Shown here: positions 34,401-46,300 of the stretch, one piece after another
Layout: the number at the start of each line of letters is the position of its first letter
How positions within the stretch are numbered: the first letter of the stretch is position 1
From: Siphlonurus alternatus
Taxonomy: Eukaryota > Arthropoda > Insecta > Ephemeroptera > Siphlonuridae
Direction of reading: 5' to 3'
NCBI GenBank assembly: GCA_949825025.1
Contig: OX463784.1
Location: forward strand, 11,304,783-11,368,782
Length of the DNA: 64,000 nt
Notes under the pieces: model-generated
What the model was told of the DNA's origin: nothing
What the model saw: only the letters and a program-made list of their open reading frames with translations
Databases searched by the model: none
Position numbers and translations under genes: made by a program

Positions 34401-37400
34401 GTCAGGAGTTCATTGAACTGTCTACTGAACTCTCTACGATGACTCTTTCAATTTGATCCCCTCGTACATTTACTAACTCTGGTCTTGATGTGCACAGAAC
34501 GGAGAGTGCAGCCTAGACAATGTGACTCACGAGGAGGCGGTAGCGATTCTCAAGGCCACCCAGGACCGCGTGGTACTGGTGGCCTCCAAGCCGACCCACC
34601 CCCCACCCCCGGCACTCACCGTCACGGACGCTCCCCGCCCAGCACCCTCCCCAACACCTCCCCTTCAACAACAGCAGCTGTTCAGACAGGACAGCCCAGT
34701 CAGAGAGATGCCGCGTGAGTATTATCATCAAATTGTCTCAATTCAACAAATATGAGGTTTTGTTATTCTTCAAGAAGTAGTTAAAAATTAACAAAAATTG
34801 TCTCTTCTGACTGATATTTCAAATCTGAAATCTGTGCATTTTGTTGATAGTTTCAGCCTTTTTGTTACGTTGTAAGAATTTCAATCATTCAACTTGAGGC
34901 TTCTGGAAGTGATTTTAATTTTGTTGTACTGTACATGATTCCAATAACATTTGTGTTGATTTGGTTTGTTAAAATGATAAAAATTACTACAGTATTTATT
35001 GAAAATCGTCTATGCGATATTATTTTAAGGAAAGAAAAGTACAGCAAATTAAGGCTCATAAAAACACAAATTATCGAAAGATGATAAATGCTATATTCAG
35101 AAAAGCCATGGCTCCTCTGAAAGATTTATCATCTTTCGATAATTTGTGTTTTTATGAGCCTTAATTTGCTGTCCTTTTCTTTCCGTAAAATAACATGATA
35201 AAAAAAATGTAATTGAATGTGTTGTTTTGTTTTTTTTTTGCTCAAACAAATCAGACTTATGAAAATATGTGATAAATCTTAAAATTAATTATTTTTGTTA
35301 AATAGTGCACTTTGTGCTTTGAAATGAGTAACTAAATAATAAACTTCTGATGTCAAAGTAATGAGGGTTTACTAACTGCCTCCCCTTGTTGTAGCCCTGG
35401 ACTCTGTGGGTCTGCACTACTCGGAGTCCCTGACGTTGCAGTCCTCCACGCCCAGAGCAGTCAGTGAGGAGGACATTACCAGGTGAGAAACATAACTGCA
35501 TGCCACTGGTCTTACTCTGGGGGCATGTTCACAGTAAAACTAAGTTACAGTAATACAAAAAATTGACCCGGAAAAAAATCGTAAAGTTTTGAAACTTTCA
35601 GGGTCCAATATGAACTCATGTTCTAGACCACTTGCCTACCCAAAATCCTTCTGGGGGGACTTCCGGTTACCCTTAAAAAATGGCGGCTCTTAGGTACTAT
35701 TTTAAAAAAATGTGTAACTAAATTCCTAATTAAGCTAGATTAAAATTAAAATCTCATAATGAAAGCCAAGAATTCAAATTAGCAGGAAAATTAAAAATAT
35801 ACTAAAATTTAGAGGTTAATCCTGGTTTAATCCATGATTAATTAAATATTTATCAAAAGCTCGGGGATAAATTGTAAAGAAAATCATAAAAATAATTTTT
35901 AATGAAAAAATTTCATACAATATACCTTGCTTGTTTTCTAGTTTCCGTAACTGAAACTGATAAGTGTAATTTAAATTTATATTTAAAAACATAGGCTTAT
36001 GTAAGGACTAGTAATAGCTACTGTCACAGACTTAGTCAAGATTTCACTGAAACTGTGTAATGTTTAGTACTTTGTTCAATCAATTTTAAAATGTCCTACA
36101 GTTCTGTGACTAACCTTCGTACTAATCTACATACTGACCATCTGTTACAGAGAGCCTCGCAGTCTAACATTGCACAAGGCCCCCAGCGGAGGTCCCGGGG
36201 GTGGTGGGGTTCCAGGGGGTGGGGGTGGTGGCCTAGGGTTCAACATAGTAGGGGGTGAAGACGGAGAAGGTATCTTCGTATCCTTCATCCTGGGGGGAGG
36301 TCCTGCAGATCTGAGCGGAGAACTCAAGAGAGGGGACCAGATCCTCAGCGTCAACGGTCAAGATCTGAGGACGGCAACTCACGAGACGGCTGCGCAGGCA
36401 CTGAAGGTGCGTCCTCAATCTCCTAGTAGCATGGTGAGGACAGTTGTCAGTAGTGAGGACAGCCAAGCGTCATCGTCAATCATTATAATTGACCGCCAGA
36501 GGCAAAACTAGACAATGGGGTACTGACCGGTATTTGAGTTAGCAATACTAGTAAAAAGTAATGTGAATTCTATGAAGAACGAGCCCTATTAGAGCATTCT
36601 ACGACAATTTGCTGATTTTATATGAATTTTTAAAACTTTTTTTGGTGACGTCATACCATTGAATCTTAAATGGGAAAATGCATCAGTTAACATTGCTAAA
36701 ATGAAAAGTTATTGAAGTACGAATTTCAAACCTTCATTATCGTGATTCTAGTACCTGAAAACCTTGCAAATGAAGTTTTGGTTACATTTCAATATTAAGT
36801 ATAGGATTTGGCAATGTTAACTGATCTATTTTCCTATTTAAGATTCAATGCTATGACGTCATTTTTGAGAAGTTTTAAAAATTCATATAAAATCAGGAAA
36901 TTGTCGTAGAATGCTGTAATAGGGCTTGTTCTTCATGAAATTCTCGTGCCTTTTGAAATGTTGACAAAAACTTGAAACTTTTTTTTTTGGTCAGTACCCC
37001 ATTGCACTATTAAGAGCTATTTTCTTATCTTTAAACATTGAAAGTGAGCTGTATTGCTTGTCTGGTTTGCATCTGGCAGCTACAATTCTCAAAGAAAATT
37101 GGTTGTACTAATTTTAATATTTTGCTTGCCTATTCTTGTCATGAATGTTTATGAATATGTTAAATAAATATCTTAGTTGAAGTCTCTAGAGGTCAGTTTG
37201 TAAATGCACATTCAATTAACGGTAAAACAAAAGAAAATAAATAAAATTTGTTGCATTCATGTATTTAGAAACGCAATCTAGCTGTGTATGTTCAAAACAA
37301 CATCTCATTAATGTGATGCAGTCTTAGTGCATGTCATGTTGCAAATTACAGAATGTTTTACGGTCATAAAACCTAGACTTAAATTGCAGATACTTCAATT

Positions 37401-40216
37401 TATTAGATTTTGCATGCTTAAAGTAAAATATTTTCTTTCTTAGCAATTCCATTTTATTTGCACATGCATCATAGAAATTATTAGAATATTTAACTTCTAT
37501 CAATGGACAATTTGCATCAATTTTTTTTACTAGCTCAATCGAAAGAGGAGGTCGAAAAATACACCTGTGAATTTTATGATATTTTTATTCGTACTGCATC
37601 ATGGCTAAAAGAGAGGTCACGTGACCTGGAGGAGCCGCCCGCGTCGCCTATGACGTCATTGAACTGTTTGGTCAAACAAACGATCGACTTTATAACGCTT
37701 GTAAACCACCACGTTGCTATGGAAACAAGCAACAATTAATTTATTGTTTACAAGCGTTATATAGACGATCGTTTGCTTGACCAGACAGTTCAATGACGTC
37801 ATTGGCGACACGGGCGCCGCCTCCAGGTCACGTGACCTCTTTACATCCCTATTTTAGCCATGATGCAGTAAGAATAAAAATCTCATAAAATTCATAGGTG
37901 TATTTTTCGACCTCCTCTGTCGATTGAGCTACTAAAAAAAATTTATGCAAATTGTCCATTCTAGTTTTATATTTTATTTAAACAATGGATGACCTGTAGT
38001 TTTTCTACCATTTTATCAACGTGCGAAAGAGATAGTAAAACTAAATTAACTTGATAATTTTACTGCAAATTATTAGAAAATTAAAATTAATTTTTCAATG
38101 GAAATATGAAAAAATACACATATATATATATATGTGTATATTGCAAATTTCATATTATTGATTTATTTTGTTTTGTTTTTTTAATCATTACCTCATAAAA
38201 TTTTCGTACAAGTAATTTTGTTGATTCAGTGTTTAAATAACACATCAACACTAAAGCCATCTCTTAAAAAGATTATAAAAATTACCTAGTTATCCATTGT
38301 TACTGGAGATTTAATTCGGTCTTTGTATGCTAGACAATGTTGACGTTTGTTGATATATTGCAGGGTGCCGGACAGACCGTCAACATTGTTGCCCAGTACC
38401 GTCCCGAGGAGTACAACCGTTTTGAGGCGAGGATTCACGAACTGAAGCAGCAGATGTCCCAGCAGCAAGCGGCCCTACAAAGCAGCAACACAGCCCTCAA
38501 CACGGCAGCAAACTCAGGCACCCTGTTGAGGACCTCCCAGAAGAGGTCCCTTTATGTCAGGTAAGTTCTGCTTCAAAATATATCAGGCAGTCCGCACAAA
38601 AATTAAACGGTAGTAAAATTTTCTCCACTTTGATATTGGGTAACTGTTTTGTGACTGGAATTTTGTCTGTTACGTATCAAATATTGAGCAATTTATTACT
38701 ACATTTTTTTTGTTGTGTATTTTTAACATATTACCTTGTTAGCCCAATAAAAATGAAATTATACTTTATTATTAATATTTATTACTTTTTAGAAACTCTA
38801 CAGAGAAATATAAATAAAATCTATCATTGTTGTCCTTTGATTATACTCTGTCTTAACATTCTTATGGGTCTCTAAACAGACATAGACACCTATGTCCTGG
38901 TGTCTCTCTATGACTCTTACATCCTCATGTAAGACTATCGTAATCTGTGCTTTTCTAAACCATTCTAATATCCTTCTGGCACTCCACAATTGTCCTAACG
39001 TCCTAGTTATTACTGCGTCCTAATGTCTTGATTGTCTTCCAGGGCGCTGTTTGACTACGACCCCAGCCGAGACGACGGTTTGCCTTCTCGCGGACTGCCA
39101 TTCCGCCACGGTGACGTTCTGCATGTCGTGAATGCCAGCGATGACGAGTGGTGGCAAGCAAGGCGTGTCGCAGAGGGAGAGGGAGATAATCCCGGGCCAC
39201 TGGGAATTGTGCCGAGCAAACGAAGGTGGGACCGCAAGCAGAGAGCAAGGGACCGATCCGTCAAGTTTCAAGGACACCTAGGCACCAACGATAAGGTAAG
39301 AATCAAATTTTCTCTATAAAAGTCTTGTCTACCCTTTTCTTTCATTAAAATAAATGAGAAGTAAAATGGTTAAGAAAAAGCATAAAGTTTTTTCTCTTTT
39401 TTTAAATATAGATTATTCACACAGAACATAGATTTTAGCCTAGAAACTTTTCTCAACTAAAATTTGATATCGAATTTCATTATACTTACAATAAGTCCTG
39501 ATTCTGGTATTTAAAACAACAACACTTAAATTGTGTTAAGTTCCCCCCCTTCCCCTAATAAAATTCAGTAAAAATTTTTATTTAAAAAAAGATGTTTCAA
39601 TGACGTAATGAAATCATAAAGAATGTTCATATTTGTTGCAGCAATCAACACTAGAGCGCAAGAAAAAGAACTTCTCATTCAGCCGACGGTTCCCCTTCAT
39701 GAAGAGCAAGGACGATCGGTCTGAGGACGGTTCTGACCAAGAACGTGAGTAGTCTGCACGGCCTTGCAGGCACAAACGGCTCATCTCAGATTATTAGCTT
39801 CTAATACGAAAATCAATCTTTCGTAAAGTCCAGCTTCCAAGTTTTCAATCTTTTGTGAAGTCCAGTTTGCATTTTTTTTTTTACACTAAGCTGGCCTTAT
39901 ATTTTGCATTTTTCCCCCCCCTTAACAATTCATTGAGAGCATTTTCTTAATGGTTATATAAAAAAAAAAAAAATATTGCATGTAAGTTGCTAGTAAGAAA
40001 TTTACTGTAAAGAAAATAATTGTATGCAGTACAATCGTTATAATGATCGTTATAAACTGAAGACTATCAATAAAAAAAATACCATCATCGTTTATGACAG
40101 ATGTCTAAATATTTCACTAAAAGCTATATTCCTTATCACCAAGCCTGAAAAATAGCCTTTATCACAAATACATTGCATTAAGTTTTGATTCTGTACCAAA
40201 ATATATGCTTTTACAT

Positions 40217-40248
<32 letters not shown>

Positions 40249-43200
40249 GCTACTGTTCAAATTAAAAATACTGAATGTTTTAATTAATTCCCCTCCCTCC
40301 TGTGACCCATAAACTTAGCCAAGTTATGAAAGCCTGTGCTTATTATGTTTGGTAAATCATCAATCATAAAACATCAAGCATGGCTTGCATGCCTGACTTT
40401 CTCTCTTTCATTCAAACAAATTCTCAATCAGTGGTGGCTCTTCAAGTTTTTTTTTTTAGTTTTAGCGGCCAGCAAAAATTTAAAAGAGAATCTATTTTAA
40501 TTTATTAAAAGTTAATTTTTTTTTTATAAATTTTAATTAATATCCGTGCTCTGGAAATCATTTGCCACCACTGTTTTCAATACAATATTCTGCCAAATAC
40601 AAAACAAATTACATGCATTTTGTTGGGCCATTTTCTAACATCTTTATGAAATTCATGACCTTTACCATCACTATGGAATGTTAAATTATTGAACTCTGCT
40701 ATTTCCAATTTACATCTACTTTTAAAGCTATTGACATGTCTAGACTATAGAATGACCCATGCATGTCATATTTGTTATTATATTTTAAATTGGGGAGGGA
40801 GGGAGGGAGTTTTGTTATTGTGCATTCGTAATTTCCATTCCTTGAATTTCCGTTAAAATAAAGGACTTAAAATTAGCTTGCAGTATTTTCTAGCAAGCTA
40901 GCAATGAAGTGTTAATTACAAATTTTTGAAGACTAGAATACTGTATTCATATAATGTTTTCATGGAGATATAAAATATTCCTAAAAAGTTGCACAAATTC
41001 ACAATAGCATAACTTCGTGGGTTTTATGACATAAGGCAATAGACAATCAACATAACAAAATTTTATTGCATAAATCAAAAAGATAACTAAATTTTTTTGT
41101 CACGTTATCCTAATTGTCCTCAGTGATGTCACCAACAACTGTTCTTTCAAAAAGACCATACAGAATGTGTACAGAATGTGTATGTCTTGTAGTGAATTTT
41201 TTAAAAAAAAAAAGAATGAATGCCATTTCAATACATTATAATAGCCTTTAAAAAATACCATTGTCACGTAACCCATCATCAAACACAGAAACTTTTTTTT
41301 TTTTTTCTTTAGACCAAAAGTTCACTGTGAGTGCAGGTCTTTGATATTTCCAATAAATTTTTTAAAAATATTCTGTTTAAGTTTGAGAATAGCAAAACTC
41401 TTTTCATTACTTCTTTTATGTTGATTGTCAATTGTGATTGGGTTGGTTGTTGCTAGGCAAGAAATAGGACCCCTGTAGAGAGCGATGTTCTGCCTGCCTG
41501 TCTGTACCCAGTATGTCTGTGTGCTTGCAGCAAGCCCCGGAAACTCTCCCGGAGAGGGCGATCCTCAGAACCTGCGTGAGTATCCCCTGCATAGCCCCCC
41601 CTCCTCTCCTCCCCTCGCTGCATGAACCCAAAAAAAACCTTGATCAGGGCATTCAATCGAATTATTGAATTAAACAAATTGTTGTAGAACGTTCAGTAAC
41701 TCATCAAGATTATTCTGGTTATTGAATTTTCTACAATTACACCTTCCATGGCAAATAATTTGATTGAATGTCTTAAAATCACCCTAATGCCTGATACTAC
41801 CCTTAACCCTATGATGCCATGTGATGCCACCTACCCCATTCACCATCAGCACCTACCCCTTGATTATATATAACCACCCTTCATATCACAGACTTGCTAA
41901 AGTAGCCCCTATCTCACCCCTTGCAAAAAGCATGCCTGGACTCCCTTCATTCCATCACATAATATAATTATAGAATATGCTCTCTATATAAGTGTTACAA
42001 AATAATATTTATTAAAATATTAACTAATTACATAAAATTAATTAAGCTATATATGGTTTAATGGTTCACCACTAGATAGTTCTATTCAGCTAGACCTCCT
42101 AGTTTCTGTACCAAGAATCTGTATTAAAACGTCACTTTTAACAATATAATTTATTCAAATCAAGATTCTGTTATATTTCTTACTTCTGACAAGTACGCGA
42201 TGGCGCAAATTAAATTAAATTAAGATTTTTAGTGCTTTTTATGTGGTAAAACCAGAATACAAAAGATACACACAAAGAATTAACACTAAAAGGTTTGAGA
42301 TCCTTAGCATGCCAGATATTTAAGTCTTATGTGGCAGCCTTTACTCCAATGTGGGATGTTATAGCATGATCTGCCCTCTAGTAAATAACACAAGAAGAAC
42401 TTGATATTAAAGAAACCCAAATCGTGATACATTTTGACACCCTACCAAAACAAAAAATTAGCTCAATTTTATTGTTAACCTCATTCAAACTTATCTAAAA
42501 CAGTAATACAATTTGAAACAAGGCTTTTCCTATTAATCAAGGGCTTTTTTGTGGTACATTGTCTTTGTCTGAATGATTTTTCAATATGTCAATCTGTCTT
42601 ACACTAATTATATATAATTTCATAACAATATAATTAATGTCAGATATTTTATTTGTGTGTTAATTTCTGTTCAGCATGCATTGTTGCAACATGTTCATGA
42701 CAAATGCAACACAGCACCATTGTTGTAAAAGACACAAGTGCATCACATAAAGGGACTTTATATAATATTGTATTGTGTGGTAATATATTTTGTATATTTG
42801 CTCAACACCATAGTATTTTGTAGATAAGTTCATGTGACGGCTTACTGTTACTGCTCTAACTGCAGTACTAATGCAACTAAATTGCCAGCCAAGTTCAGAG
42901 AAGTAGATCAGATCAAGCCAACTTCGTGTATGTAATCAGGGGTACGAAAGAGGGTTTGAAAAGTGTCTTGTTGTTTACATCATATCGGCAATGATGTATA
43001 TTAAATTTGTGGGGTGAAGGTCAGTCGATACTGCTTATTACTCATACCTTGATGCCAAATGTCTTTCATGACGTCACCCATAGAGACTGTGTATAGACAA
43101 ATTTAAAACCCTCTTCAGTACAGTTTTTTTTTTAAACTATTTAGCATATAATGTAACTGAGTTGCTGTATATTTTGTTATTTTGTTCATAATTTTTTACT

Positions 43201-43318
43201 TTTACTGTACTCATACATATTTATCGTAACAGACCTTTTCCAAGCTAAAATATAAAGTTATTTTGTAAGGCTGAATGCTTTCTATATAAGAGCTACATAT
43301 TGCTCAACCTAGTCCAAG

Positions 43319-43357
<39 letters not shown>

Positions 43358-46300
43358 TATATTAGTTACATGGTTAGTTATTTAATGTTTCAGTTGATGT
43401 AAACATCAGAGGTATTTACATTTTAGAATAATTTTTTTAGTTAATTAATATTCGTAGAACCTACCCTAAATTTGAACAAGTTAGAAAAATTACACTCCAA
43501 TTTTATCCATTCAGAAGTGTAGGCAGGTTGCTTGGCTTGGCGGCGAGCTTACTTGCTTCTCTGTTGCAGCCTTCATGCTTTGCTACACCCAAGACGAGGC
43601 ACAAAACGAAGGTGAGAACAAATGTGGAGGAAACGTCCTCACCTAGGATTGTATTTGACCTGAGCATCACAAAACTTTTTGCAAATACACCTCTGAATAG
43701 CAGAAACGTTTGTGGGAATTATCATTCAGTCCATCATTTTTTATTATCTTTTCAACTCCAAATTTAAAAATCAAAATTTCTTTATCTCTTAAAGCTGCAG
43801 CTCCAGCTAATGAGACAATAGTAAAGTTTGTGCTGTTCAAGGTGTACATTATGTACTTTTTTTTTATCAGAGAAAATTCAACATGGTTAAAGTTGTACAG
43901 TACGTTACTATAGTGTGTTTGTTTGAATATTCAGCATTATTGATGGAACTCTTATTTGTTGCCCAGCAACATAAAAAGTGAAGAAAAAGAAGTCTATGTC
44001 TTTATAGCTTACATCATCAAAGCATGATGGTCATAAGAAAAGGAAACAGTGATGTTTTGGTCAAATACATTTAAAGGAGACAACATGGGTCTTCCCTAGC
44101 TGTTCAACTATGTTGGAGGCAAAACCAGTAACTTACTTTGAATTCTATTGTACTTCTTTAATTATTACTCCTCAAGTTACTGTATATTGATTGAACCTGA
44201 ATCTTCATTCATTATAAAAGTATCTCCCATTTTGTTATATCTGAAATTACAGACAATTCTTTCTTGAATCATCAAAATTTTCTCTTTAATGCCTCTTTGA
44301 GATTCTACTTTAGCCGGCACCAACCAATGCTCTAATATAATCTTAGATTTGCTCAGATAAATTTACATGTCTGCTGTTACGATTTAATTTTTTACAGCAG
44401 CAAGGCTAATAAAATTCTAAACTATTTAAACTAAACATATGTTCTTGTATTTAAAATATCCATCAAGTGTCTCAAAATCTAACCAACCTAATTGATAGTA
44501 ATAAATAGATGATTTTTATGTTTACTATCTGGTCTTTTACACCTGAAAAAAACACATTCAAAATACACTTGTAACACAAAAAATTAATTTTGTCAATTTG
44601 TGATTCATTACTGGGTGTTGCATGGCGTTCAGGAAGTTTTTGTGCCCATGTTTTACCCCCTCATGTTTTTGTTCTTTTTTTATATGTCAACTATGAGTCA
44701 TTACATTTTTTTTATTTAACATAACATACATCCTCCATTTTACTGCCTAAGAATATAAGTGTTTTCAGTGCCATGAGATTTCACTGCAATTAGAGACCTT
44801 AATTGCACTGGACACTACAAACGTTACTCCTGCTTTGTTTGTGGACTCAGTCTATGGAGGCGTGGTGAAGCTAAACTCTTTTTGACATTGATAGACTGGT
44901 TGTTCTTCTTACCTCACCCAAAATTGCAAATCTGTACCTCTGTCTATTGAAGGTGCATCTCTAGCAAGTGAGACAGGAGTTAAGTTCATGCTGTCCAGAG
45001 GTGTACATAAGTTTATATTTACATCAAAAATGCGTTATTGTTAGACTGAAGACATGTGACGTCAGATTTTTATTTAATAAAACTGATTACACGAGAAGAA
45101 ACTGGGCTAGAGTCTGACTTATTCTGGTGCAGGCGGAGAGGAGGAAGGCGGAGGCGCGGTGCTGTCCTACGAGCCGGTGCGGCAAGTGACGGTGCAGTAC
45201 GCTCGTCCTGTCATCATCTTGGGGCCGCTCAAGGACAGAATCAACGACGACCTTATCTCAGAATTTCCAGACAAGTTCGGTTCCTGCGTGCCACGTGAGT
45301 ACTGTGGGGGAGACAAAATGATGGGGTATCAAGTTCTGTAGGGTCAGCACAAAATTACTAGTAAGATATGTAATGACGGAGCCAAAAAATAAGCATTTTG
45401 ACATGGTTTCATTAGTTCATCTTATACCTTAACTTAGAAATTCGTGTGTATCCCTAGTTAGTCTATTCATTATTAATTTCTTTTTAAGGGAAAGGGAACG
45501 CCAGAGTTGCGCCGCGATCGCAGCGCCTCTATATCAATATTCAAATTGTCCCACTCTAAAGATACTACGCAAGTCACGGCAGTTTTATATTCAATTTATT
45601 TATAAATAATGAGTTAAATAATAACTGTTATGGTTGTTTTATTTATAAAACTTTTTTTTCATTACTATAAAACAATTTTGGAAAGTTTTTACTTTAGGTG
45701 AGTGGATTATAAGCGTTGTTTTGGTTCATTAGTCAGCCTGTTTCATTCGCCAGTTGTTTAATGGCCGACCAAAAAGGGGTGTGTGAGACGTGTGAGTGTC
45801 AAAAATCGTGCAGTTATTATCAATTTACGTCGCTCCCACTCTCATAATTGTCTTTTTTTTTTGCTGTGAAGGTTTGTCCTAGTGCATTAAGTTTGTTTCT
45901 AGTTTTTTTTAAAAATCGGACGATTGGATTATAGAATTTTTCTAATGTCACTGAAATGCAGCGTATGCTTGTTCAATAAATGGGTTTAGTTTCAATACAC
46001 GTAACTCGGAAACTAGATCGTATTTGTATTGACGATATTTTAAGAGCTAATGAACGACATAGAGGAGAATATTTTAAAATAATTTCGGAGGAACAAATGA
46101 GAGTGGAAAATTTAACATTGGTGGCGTTACCTTACCCTTAAAAAAAAAAGAAGAAGAAATAAAAGATCTTAAGGAAATGTTTTACCATAATATGGGGGAG
46201 GGATTAAGAATCGAAGAACATTCTAAATCCTTAATGCATTGGTAAGCTACAAATATTTTTAAGTGACATGTTTAAATACACCCTCTGGTGGATATTTTTA

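Noticed and set aside
34485..34718. Second plus frame over the PDZ2 exon
   Set aside because: Wrong frame; the other frame completes PDZ2.
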